Below are positions 7,613 to 13,646 of a DNA stretch of 13,646 bases, in pieces. The translations under genes and the position numbers were made by a program. The notes under the pieces were generated by a model. It ran no database searches and had not been told where the DNA came from. It was given only the letters and a program-made list of their open reading frames with translations. The stretch comes from Candidatus Neomicrothrix sp. UBA4542 (GTDB lineage Bacteria > Actinomycetota > Acidimicrobiia > Acidimicrobiales > Poriferisodalaceae), in assembly GCA_002388005.1 (NCBI GenBank), contig DGLO01000008.1, forward strand, positions 1 to 13,646, written 5' to 3'. Positions within the stretch are counted from its first letter, which is position 1, and each line of letters opens with the position of its first letter.

Positions 7613-7646
7613 CCAATCCATCAATCCAATAGAGACACTTTCCGCC

Positions 7647-8939
7647 ATGCCAACTACCCAAGAACTCTTAGAGCGTTACCGCGCTGTGATGCCTTCGTTT
7701 GTTAAACCTCTTTATGAGACACCAATCTCCATAGATCACGGTGAGGGTGGATACGTATGGGATTTAGAAGGCAACCAATACCTTGATTTTTTCGGTGGCA
7801 TTTTGACCACCATGATCGGACACTCAGTCCCTGAAGTTGTGGCAGCAGTTCAAGAACAAGCCGCAAAGGTCATGCACACCTCAACCCTGTACCTCAACGA
7901 ACAAGTCGTGGCTTTCGCTGAAGAGGTCGCCGCTGCCTCCGGCATCCCCGACGCGAGGGTGCTCTTCACTACTTCGGGTTCTGAAGCTAATGACACAGCC
8001 ATTTTGATTGCCACCAACTACCGCCAGTCGAACCAAGTTCTCGCCATGCGGAATAGCTACCACGGACGGTCACTTACCGCACAAGCCGTCACCTCTCACC
8101 GCAGTTGGTTGACAAGTAGCTACAGCGGACTGGACGTGCATTTCGTTCAGGGTCCTTATCGGTTACGGAGCCCGTTCCGAGAACTTGACGATGAAGCCTT
8201 CACCCAAGCTTGTGTTTCTGATTTGGTGCAGCTTCTTGACATGACTGACGCGGGTGGTTTCGCAGCGCTTATCGCAGAGCCAATTCAGGGCGTCGGAGGG
8301 TTTGCAACCCCTCCCGACGGGTTTTTTGGTGCCATGCATAAAGTGCTGTCCGCCAACAAGATTCTCTTCATCAGCGACGAAGTGCAGACCGGTTGGGGAC
8401 GCACCGGTGAACATTTCTGGGGATATGAGGCACATGGGATAGTCCCCGACATCCTCACTTTCGCCAAAGGCGTGGGGAACGGCATCACACTCGCCGGTTG
8501 TGTCGCGCGAGCTGAAGTAATGAACGTTCTTGACCGCACTTCGTTCACTACCTTCGGCGGTAACCCATTGTCCGTCGCGGCGGGCCGGGCAACCTTGAAG
8601 TACGTCAAAGAAAACGATTTGCAAGCGAACGCTGCACGCCGCGGCATTCAAATGACTCAACTGCTCGGCGCCGAATGCGACGCCACAGACTGGATCGGCG
8701 AACTACGAGGAAAAGGCCTCATGCAAGCTATCGAGTGCGTCCAACCAGGCGGTTTAGAGCCCAACGCAGCGGCCGCTACGCGTTTGATTGAGATCTGTAA
8801 AGACAACGGGCTGCTGGTCGGAAAAGGTGGGCTATACGGCAACGTAATCCGCCTTACCCCAATGCTGAATGTCACCGAAGCTGAGATGAAGAAGGGCTGC
8901 GAAATAATTGTTGCGGCGATCCGTTCGGTTAACGGTTGA
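7647..8939 (+). CDS. Class III PLP aminotransferase, AGXT2-like
   Basis: This 430-residue, full-length class III (omega) transaminase moves amino groups between amines or omega-amino acids and an oxo acid. Markers in order are DFFGGILTTMIGH (47-59), phosphate-binding SGSEANDTAI (110-119), SYHGRS (137-142), AEPIQGVGG (210-218), the pyridine-nitrogen aspartate in SDEVQTGWGRTG (D244), the Schiff-base lysine in TFAKGVGNG (K274), and TTFGGNPLS (301-309). From recalled sequence, the wording around these motifs is closest to alanine-glyoxylate aminotransferase 2 and beta-alanine or 3-aminoisobutyrate-pyruvate transaminases, more than to GABA transaminases. Its ATG lies 34 bases after the LigB-like stop with only a weak AGAGA nearby, so it is probably in the same transcript. 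The 3' end overlaps the convergent DenD-like gene by 11 bases. The amino donor is unknown. Confidence 0.9.
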   Translation: MPTTQELLERYRAVMPSFVKPLYETPISIDHGEGGYVWDLEGNQYLDFFGGILTTMIGHSVPEVVAAVQEQAAKVMHTSTLYLNEQVVAFAEEVAAASGIPDARVLFTTSGSEANDTAILIATNYRQSNQVLAMRNSYHGRSLTAQAVTSHRSWLTSSYSGLDVHFVQGPYRLRSPFRELDDEAFTQACVSDLVQLLDMTDAGGFAALIAEPIQGVGGFATPPDGFFGAMHKVLSANKILFISDEVQTGWGRTGEHFWGYEAHGIVPDILTFAKGVGNGITLAGCVARAEVMNVLDRTSFTTFGGNPLSVAAGRATLKYVKENDLQANAARRGIQMTQLLGAECDATDWIGELRGKGLMQAIECVQPGGLEPNAAAATRLIEICKDNGLLVGKGGLYGNVIRLTPMLNVTEAEMKKGCEIIVAAIRSVNG

Positions 8940-9861
8940 GCGTCTCCATATACGCGCGAACCATCGATTCAAGATCTGCGTCAGCGGGAAGACCCAACGA
9001 GCGTCCCCTCTCGTCATCCAAGACGGCTGGCCAGCTTCGCACCAGCGCATCAACGCCAGGGTCATATTTCATTTCCACTAGCCCCCGCGCTTCCGCCCCT
9101 CCTACTTTTTCCAGCACCGCCAACATCTCCGCGACGGTCGCCGTCAGCCCAGGAATCCCAACTGCCCGGTCGTGACCGAGGTCATCGCCATCGACCTCTC
9201 CCAACATCTGGATGCATATCGCTGTGTTCTGAGCAGAACCCACCACCATTGGGGTCTCCTCGGCTACCGGTACCACGCTCGGGAGACCGTTCAAGGGTTC
9301 TCGGAACATCCCCGACGCGAAACCAGAAGCGGCCGCATTCGGGGCGCCGGACCTGACGATGACGGTGGGTAGCCTCGCTGACCGTCCATCAATGTGTCCT
9401 TTCCGCGTAGCGTCATTGATCAACAATTCACCGATTGCCTTTGTAGTTCCGTATGTTCCCGATGGTGTCTGCTTCACGAAGTCACCGACTTCGCCTCCAG
9501 CGGTAAACCCGCCGAAGACCGCCAAGGTGCTTGCGAAAACGACTTTGTGAAGATGCGGTGAATGTCGACATGCTTCGAGGAGTCGCAGCATGCCCCCAAG
9601 GTTTTGATCAACGGCATGTTCCCAATCCGCTTCAGCTCCGGCGCTCACGACTGAAGCCAGGTGAAAGACGGTGCATGGCGCGTCCTCAAGCAACGCTGGG
9701 AGGAGATCATCGCGGGCAAGATCGCCCTGAACAACCTGACAACCGGGGACGTCAGCATCAGCGATTTCGACGACAACAATGTCGCTCGCTCCTGCAGCCT
9801 GAAGGCCCTCTATTAGGAGCCGACCAAGAAACCCTCCGCCGCCCGTCACAATGATTCGCAT
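8929..9861 (-). CDS. Extended SDR, D-erythronate dehydrogenase (DenD)-like
   Basis: This 310-residue NAD(P)-dependent epimerase/dehydratase-fold protein matches the DenD group, which oxidises D-erythronate at C2 to 2-oxotetronate. Seen directly are TGGGGFLG (6-13), FHLASVVSAGAEADW (66-80, the distinctive DenD-like stretch), S111-T112, the catalytic pair Y137 and K141 in TYGTTKAIGELL, and a RLPTVIVRSGAPNAAASGFASG block of the sort seen only in this subgroup. GAGGAAGG is placed 6 bases before the ATG, the best ribosome site in the window. It follows the alcohol dehydrogenase gene after 75 bases on the same strand. The kinase, isomerase and aldolase-like partners of erythronate breakdown (OtnK, OtnI, OtnC) are missing nearby, so the real substrate may be a related sugar acid or another hydroxy acid. 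Confidence 0.85.
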   Translation of the reverse strand: MRIIVTGGGGFLGRLLIEGLQAAGASDIVVVEIADADVPGCQVVQGDLARDDLLPALLEDAPCTVFHLASVVSAGAEADWEHAVDQNLGGMLRLLEACRHSPHLHKVVFASTLAVFGGFTAGGEVGDFVKQTPSGTYGTTKAIGELLINDATRKGHIDGRSARLPTVIVRSGAPNAAASGFASGMFREPLNGLPSVVPVAEETPMVVGSAQNTAICIQMLGEVDGDDLGHDRAVGIPGLTATVAEMLAVLEKVGGAEARGLVEMKYDPGVDALVRSWPAVLDDERGRSLGLPADADLESMVRAYMETLNR

Positions 9862-9867
9862 AACTAG

Positions 9868-9875
9868 CCTTCCTC
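9868..9875 (-). promoter_or_regulatory. Strong Shine-Dalgarno of the DenD-like gene
   Basis: GAGGAAGG on the minus strand lies 6 bases before the ATG at 9861 and settles that start. Its upstream edge touches the GC palindrome at 9874-9888. Confidence 0.65.
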
Positions 9876-9888
9876 GGGGGCCCCCCGA
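9874..9888. repeat. GC-rich palindrome between the dehydrogenase genes
   Basis: The arms TCGGGGG and CCCCCGA are exact reverse complements separated by one base. On the RNA this could fold as a short stem with a 3-base loop. It sits in the 75-base gap after the alcohol dehydrogenase stop and ends against the ribosome site of the next gene. No T-run follows, so it is not a classic intrinsic terminator. A partial translational or transcriptional attenuator is possible. Confidence 0.4.
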
Positions 9889-9936
9889 CTTGAAACAGCT
9901 AACAAGACCTCGCCGCCTCCTTCACCGCTAAACGGT

Positions 9937-10929
9937 TCAAGAGAACTCAATTGACACTTTGAGCGCCTGAGCATCGTGAGGCTCGTGGGCGAGGTTCATC
10001 GCGTCATCAATCTCTTCTACCGGAAAGACATGACTGAGCAAAGGAGATACATCGATTTCTCCGGTGGAAATAAGACGCAGCGCTTCTCTAAAAGAAGTGG
10101 CGCCCTCTTCGTCCTGAGCGCCATAAGTGCTCGCAGCATGAAGACGCTTCCGGAAAAACTTGTTGAACCGCATGTCAATATCGGCATCCACGCTCGGCAA
10201 TCCAAACCACATGATCTCGCCGTCCATTCGCACATGATCCACTGATTCCCGGAAGGTTTCCGCGCGCCCAACAGCTTCAACCAAGTAGTCCACTCCGGCA
10301 CCACCAGTCAGGTCGTCGACGACCGCATGCAAACTTTCGTCACGCGCGTTCACACGGACATCAGACCCATATTGACTCGACACCGACAAGCGAGCGTCTG
10401 ACAAATCAGAGACAATGATTTCGGCCGCACCGGCTCTCTTCAGTAAATACGTCCAAAACAGGCCAGCAGATCCCTGGCCCATTACCGCTACGGTTTCGCC
10501 CAAAACGTCTCGAGGATGTTGTCGCATCGCGTAAATAACCGTCCCGAGTTGCTGAGCCATTAGGAGGTGCGAGCGAGGAAGTTCACACTCAGGTAGCGGT
10601 ACGCAATAGCTTGCACCAACGCGTTGGTATTCGTTGAAGCATTCCCCGACCACAGGATTAGGGAAGGTCAACACGTGTTGGCCTTCTTGTAGCCCAGCCG
10701 CCTTAGATTCGACGATGCGGCCGATCCCCTCATGCCCCGGATATCCGTGCGGGCAGGGAAACGCGTGATTCAGGCCCGCTCCCATCATCACCAAATGCAA
10801 ATCGCTGCCGCAAATCGATGCCATTTCGCTCTTGATCAGCACCTGGCCATCGCCGATCGGAGGAATCTCAATCTCCTCACACACCATTTGGCCTACATCG
10901 ACCATCCTCGTCGCCCGCATTTTTTCCAT
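9937..10929 (-). CDS. Zinc-type medium-chain alcohol/polyol dehydrogenase lacking the structural-zinc cysteines
   Basis: This 330-residue medium-chain dehydrogenase oxidises an alcohol or polyol with NAD(P). Catalytic-zinc residues are C40 in ICGSDLH and H66-E67 in GYPGHEGIG. The nucleotide fold carries GQGSAGL (151-157), with the acidic D175 at the end of the next strand favouring NAD. The usual four-cysteine structural-zinc lobe after the GHE motif is missing: the stretch 83-110 reads as a short loop with only two scattered cysteines. The ATG at 10929 is preferred; it has no Shine-Dalgarno but has TAGAGT 6 bases upstream. An ATG at 10920 is a possible alternative, with only GGAAA close by. 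It lies 40 bases after the esterase gene and before the DenD-like gene on one strand, so a polyol-to-aldonate series of steps is conceivable. Threonine-, sorbitol- and idonate-type substrates cannot be separated by eye. Confidence 0.87.
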   Translation of the reverse strand: MEKMRATRMVDVGQMVCEEIEIPPIGDGQVLIKSEMASICGSDLHLVMMGAGLNHAFPCPHGYPGHEGIGRIVESKAAGLQEGQHVLTFPNPVVGECFNEYQRVGASYCVPLPECELPRSHLLMAQQLGTVIYAMRQHPRDVLGETVAVMGQGSAGLFWTYLLKRAGAAEIIVSDLSDARLSVSSQYGSDVRVNARDESLHAVVDDLTGGAGVDYLVEAVGRAETFRESVDHVRMDGEIMWFGLPSVDADIDMRFNKFFRKRLHAASTYGAQDEEGATSFREALRLISTGEIDVSPLLSHVFPVEEIDDAMNLAHEPHDAQALKVSIEFS

Positions 10930-10935
10930 GCCGCG

Positions 10936-10941
10936 ACTCTA
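10936..10941 (-). promoter_or_regulatory. Candidate -10 box for a leaderless dehydrogenase transcript
   Basis: TAGAGT on the minus strand ends exactly 6 bases before the ATG at 10929, the spacing expected if transcription starts on the A of the ATG. No Shine-Dalgarno is present. The box lies in the 40-base gap after the esterase stop, so the dehydrogenase genes may have their own promoter. No -35 consensus is evident. Confidence 0.4.
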
Positions 10942-10969
10942 GGTGCTCGGCCTTCGACGCGGTCCAGAA

Positions 10970-12052
10970 TCACCCCGGCAGAGAATATTGACTCATGAAC
11001 TGATAACCCTGTTCTGTTGCGTCGAAATCCTCAGTGGCATACCCCAAACGGTCTTCCAATAGCTTCGCGACCGGAGATCCTGGCCAAGTGTGACCACCGC
11101 CCTCTACTGCCCAAAATCGCACTTCAACGTCGTCCCTGCACAATGAGTAAATGGTGAGTTGCGTCTCTTGACCAACTCGCCGCTGCGTCGTGGTTTCGCA
11201 CTCAAACTTGGCCGCGAATTTTCGAATTTCATCAGGCATCACCAAATCGAAAAGCGGGTGTTGGCCCAACGTTGATGTTCCGCCGCCGTGAAAAGGCACA
11301 ACTGAGTCAGCAGTTCCATGTATCGCCCCAACGGCAATCGGGCGATGCGGTTGACAATCATCGGGAAAGACAACCGCAGCAACAGAGAACGTGGCCGCTA
11401 TGCGATCACTCAATCGACATGCGAGCACAGAGCTGAAATAGCCGCCATTCGACATGCCGGTCGCATATACACGCGATAGATCGATGCACACCTTCGTTGC
11501 AACCAGATCGATGAGTTCCGCCGCCATTCGAACGTCATCTCTCCCTTCCTGATCAATTAGCGGTAGCTCCCAACGCTCCCCGACGCCGGTCGGGGCGACA
11601 ACTACGAACCCCTGTTCTTCGGCGAGTTCGGCGTAGCCGCTGAATGCCATCTGCTGCGATCCGTTAGAACCCAGCCCATGCCAGTTGGTCACAAGGGGAA
11701 CTGCTCCTGTTACGTGGCTCGAAGGGCGGTAGAGCTCAAACGAGTACACATTTCCCCCAGATACGAACTCTGCGGAGCTGTATCCATGATCAACCATGCT
11801 TGACGGGCACGGATCGTTGGGTTCTCGATCTTCTGAATCTATGGATGAGTTCGTCGTCGTAGGATCAACCGGCGCGGACGGCATCTGAACAACGACCTTT
11901 GCCGAGGTGGTTGATGAGCGATCTACCTCGTGGGCTGTCGAAGCCGTCGGTGCACTCGCGTCCGGCGCTACAGCACTGACGCCATCACGACTAGGGGAAG
12001 CGCAGCTAAGAACAACTAAGAAAAAAAGAGAAATAGCGGATCGAGTGAGCAC
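10970..12052 (-). CDS. Exported lipoprotein esterase, PHB depolymerase/feruloyl esterase (LpqC) family
   Basis: This 360-residue alpha/beta-hydrolase is tied to the membrane outside the cytoplasm. Residues 1-17 form a short signal peptide (LTRS, then a hydrophobic stretch) ending in the lipobox-like VLSC with C17. Residues 18-80 are a Ser/Thr/Ala/Pro-rich spacer. The catalytic domain shows the oxyanion NWHGLGS (123-129), the nucleophile elbow TGMSNGG (S201), an acid in HGTADSVVPF (D249) and the base in GGGHTWPG (H321). These fit the LpqC/PHB-depolymerase-like family, which also includes feruloyl and other carbohydrate esterases. The start is GTG at 12052, with no strong ribosome site. It is divergent from the MFS gene with only 31 bases between. 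An outer-surface ester-cleaving step before uptake is a reasonable inference; polyester, feruloyl and acetyl ester substrates are not distinguished. Confidence 0.87.
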   Translation of the reverse strand: MLTRSAISLFFLVVLSCASPSRDGVSAVAPDASAPTASTAHEVDRSSTTSAKVVVQMPSAPVDPTTTNSSIDSEDREPNDPCPSSMVDHGYSSAEFVSGGNVYSFELYRPSSHVTGAVPLVTNWHGLGSNGSQQMAFSGYAELAEEQGFVVVAPTGVGERWELPLIDQEGRDDVRMAAELIDLVATKVCIDLSRVYATGMSNGGYFSSVLACRLSDRIAATFSVAAVVFPDDCQPHRPIAVGAIHGTADSVVPFHGGGTSTLGQHPLFDLVMPDEIRKFAAKFECETTTQRRVGQETQLTIYSLCRDDVEVRFWAVEGGGHTWPGSPVAKLLEDRLGYATEDFDATEQGYQFMSQYSLPG

Positions 12053-12083
12053 GGCAACTCGCTAACTGGCATGGTGACGGTAG

Positions 12084-13520
12084 ATGGGAAACGATAGTTC
12101 CTCCGGGATTTTCCGTGGTTGGGTAGTCCTAGCAGGCCTTTTCATAACCATGACTGTGACCTCCGGGCTGGGTTTTTACGCTCAGGGCGTTTTCTTAGAC
12201 GCGCTCGTCGCCGAACAAGGTTTTAGTGTCGGTGTCGCTGGTGCAGGCACAGGGGTCTTCTTCGCTGCCTCCGGGATAGCTGGCTACTACGCGGGCCGTT
12301 TGTTGGCTTTGTTCGACGCACGATTGGTGATGACAGTCGGGTCGTTGATCGGAGCAACGGGAATGGCGCTCCTCGGCCAGGTTCGAAATGAAGTTCAGAT
12401 GGTCTTCGTGATGATCATCTTTGGTACCGGTTTCGCGCTCACGAGTCTGGTCCCCAGTTCAGCAATCGTTACTCGTTGGTTTGTTCGGAAACGCTCGGTG
12501 GCTCTCTCTATAGCGTCCTCGGGTCTGTCCCTGGGAGGAATAACTCTCAGCCCAGTTGTCGCCACGGTCGTCGATGCCGACTCGATGATTTATTGGGCTC
12601 CGCGCCTCGCCGTCGTATTTCTAATCGGAATGTTGCCAGCAGTCCTGTTTCTGATTCGAGGCGCCCCCGAACCTATGGGGCTCAGACCAGACGGTGATCC
12701 ACCGCTGGCCTCAGGCGCGCCCCCTAGCCCACCGGGTGGGGTTGACTTCAAAACAGCAGTGCGTTCTCGATACTTCATCCTGATCTCAGTGACATTCATC
12801 ATTTGCATGACCGCCCAGGTGGGGGCGATACAACACACCTTCAAGATGACCAAAGACCGGATCGATATTGACACTGCTCGCACCGTTTTGATGGTTTTGA
12901 GTGGCACCAGCGTGATTGCCAGAATTCTCGGGGGAATAGCCGCGTTAAAGGTCTCGCTCACGCGTCTCACGGTGGCTTTGCTGGCTGTGCAGTCGGTCGG
13001 TATTGGCATCTTGGCTCTCGCCGACACCAAGCCATTGGTCATAGTTGGAGCGATAGTGCTGGGCCTGTCAATGGGGAATCTGCTTATGTTCCATCCACTT
13101 CTGTTGGCGGATGCTTTCGGGGTTAAGGACTATCCGCGCATCTTCGGGATGGGTTCACTGTTGATGGTTCTTGGGGTTGGTACCGGCCCCTTCCTTGTCG
13201 GGGTAGTTCGTGACCTAGCCAGCTATCGCATGGCATTTGCCATCATGACCGTTTTCGCGATGGTAGCTATTTTATTTCTGATGGCTGCAGGCAAACCTCC
13301 GCTATACGAAGTTGTAGAAGTTGACAATGGCGTCCCGGTACAACCTCTGAAACAGCATCAGAGTGTTATGACGTTGACTCCACCTCATCAGATCCCATCT
13401 ACACCTCCGCCACCTAGACGTAGGATCGCAGTCGTTGACCGGGGCCTGGTAATGGGCAGTGACGAGTTCCCCGTTCCAAATCCCATCGGCAGGGAAATAC
13501 CTCAGAAGACTTCGGAATAG
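12084..13520 (+). CDS. MFS transporter (monocarboxylate/OFA-like) with a long cytoplasmic tail
   Basis: This 478-residue, 12-helix major facilitator resembles monocarboxylate and oxalate/formate-type carriers. Helices 1-6 fall at roughly 11-33, 48-70, 78-98, 103-128, 138-162 and 168-190. A polar, proline-rich central loop follows (about 192-225), and helices 7-12 lie between 228 and 402. The loop between helices 2 and 3 reads YYAGRLLALFDARL, a loose form of MFS motif A. The last 75 residues after helix 12 form an unusual hydrophilic tail with a TPPPPRRR patch. GGTGA lies 6 bases before the ATG, and a TAG stop directly precedes it in frame, so the start is firm. Its divergent neighbour is the esterase lipoprotein, which fits import of an organic acid released outside. 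The substrate is not identifiable. Confidence 0.9.
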   Translation: MGNDSSSGIFRGWVVLAGLFITMTVTSGLGFYAQGVFLDALVAEQGFSVGVAGAGTGVFFAASGIAGYYAGRLLALFDARLVMTVGSLIGATGMALLGQVRNEVQMVFVMIIFGTGFALTSLVPSSAIVTRWFVRKRSVALSIASSGLSLGGITLSPVVATVVDADSMIYWAPRLAVVFLIGMLPAVLFLIRGAPEPMGLRPDGDPPLASGAPPSPPGGVDFKTAVRSRYFILISVTFIICMTAQVGAIQHTFKMTKDRIDIDTARTVLMVLSGTSVIARILGGIAALKVSLTRLTVALLAVQSVGIGILALADTKPLVIVGAIVLGLSMGNLLMFHPLLLADAFGVKDYPRIFGMGSLLMVLGVGTGPFLVGVVRDLASYRMAFAIMTVFAMVAILFLMAAGKPPLYEVVEVDNGVPVQPLKQHQSVMTLTPPHQIPSTPPPPRRRIAVVDRGLVMGSDEFPVPNPIGREIPQKTSE

Positions 13521-13645
13521 AAGTACACGCCAGTTAGCGCGTCGTCGCCACGAATCTCGTAGCCCTTAAACACCGGATACCATTCCATCTTCGATGAACC
13601 GCTAACGAAACCTGCTCTGCTATGCAGGAAACACACTGAGGTAGG
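13502..13645 (-). CDS. Possible 3' end of an unidentified gene, cut by the window edge
   Basis: A minus-strand frame is open from the right window edge to a TGA at 13504-13502, 48 codons in all. Its last 28 residues, from an ATG at 13588, begin with MEWYPVFKGYEI and are rich in aromatic and acidic residues. Third codon positions there are mostly G or C, as in the neighbouring genes; the first 19 codons look less protein-like. The end overlaps the MFS gene by 19 bases, matching the overlapping convergent ends elsewhere in the window. No ribosome site precedes the ATG at 13588. I do not recognise the family, and the reading could be chance. Confidence 0.4.
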   Translation of the reverse strand, partial: PTSVCFLHSRAGFVSGSSKMEWYPVFKGYEIRGDDALTGVYFYSEVF

Positions 13646-13646
13646 A

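Noticed and set aside
8163..8660. A 165-codon minus-strand open frame
   Set aside because: It is antisense to the centre of the aminotransferase gene, including its lysine and aspartate motifs, and shows no domain of its own.
2749..8939. A taurine pathway built from the TauE-like permease and the class III aminotransferase
   Set aside because: The aminotransferase reads closer to AGXT2 and beta-alanine-type enzymes than to taurine-pyruvate transaminase, and no sulfoacetaldehyde acetyltransferase or taurine transporter is present.
9531..9854. A 107-codon plus-strand open frame
   Set aside because: It is antisense to the N-terminal half of the DenD-like gene and its composition is typical of a shadow frame.
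12061..13539. An 11-base sequence, GCCAGTTAGCG, found in opposite orientation before and after the MFS gene
   Set aside because: Dozens of 11-base matches are expected by chance in 13.6 kb, and there is no extension of the match or target duplication to suggest a mobile element.
1..13646. tRNA, rRNA, CRISPR arrays, insertion sequences and defence genes
   Set aside because: I saw no cloverleaf-type sequence, no regularly spaced direct repeats, no transposase motifs and no defence-type domains; gaps between genes are all under 130 bases.

Overview
The window is a densely packed bacterial catabolic region of mid-range GC. It has twelve confident protein genes, the first cut by the window's left edge, and one doubtful reading frame cut by the right edge. 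There are no RNA genes, mobile elements or CRISPR repeats that I can see. GTG starts, TANNNT boxes 6-8 bases before several starts in place of a Shine-Dalgarno, and an FMN oxidase resembling mycobacterial LldD2 suggest an actinobacterial-type host, perhaps an environmental Acidimicrobiia-like lineage. This is an inference from style, not a placement.

Layout from left to right. (1) + strand: the 3' two-thirds of homogentisate 1,2-dioxygenase (2-772). (2) - strand: a shikimate-kinase-like P-loop kinase (2683-2165), then a DAO-family FAD oxidoreductase (2052-769). (3) + strand: a TauE/SafE-type membrane permease (2749-3468). (4) - strand: an FMN alpha-hydroxy-acid oxidase (6344-5127) translationally coupled to a formylglycine sulfatase-like hydrolase (5130-3472). 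(5) + strand: LigA-like (6401-6763) and LigB-like (6767-7612) subunits of a class III extradiol dioxygenase, then a class III aminotransferase (7647-8939). (6) - strand: an exported esterase lipoprotein (12052-10970), a zinc-type alcohol dehydrogenase (10929-9937) and a DenD-like extended SDR (9861-8929). (7) + strand: a 12-TM MFS transporter with a long tail (12084-13520). (8) - strand: a possible gene end (13645-13502).

How the genes may work together (inference): the lipoprotein esterase could release a compound outside the cell and the divergent MFS protein could import it. The sulfatase/FMN-oxidase pair, the dehydrogenases and the aminotransferase could trim side chains. Two unrelated non-heme iron dioxygenases, HmgA and LigAB, could open aromatic rings. 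The TauE-like permease could export the anion released by the sulfatase. No complete named pathway is present: downstream partners of homogentisate, protocatechuate and erythronate catabolism are all absent, and there is no regulator gene.

The architecture is tight. Each of the four convergent gene ends overlaps or lies within 3 bases. Three divergent pairs are separated by only 31-65 bases, and one of them seems to carry overlapping back-to-back -10 boxes. I see no clearly new defence or mobile system. The most interesting points are the unassigned LigAB-aminotransferase unit, the coupled FMN oxidase-sulfatase operon, an orphan shikimate-kinase-like protein with an altered substrate loop, and the compact promoter arrangement.
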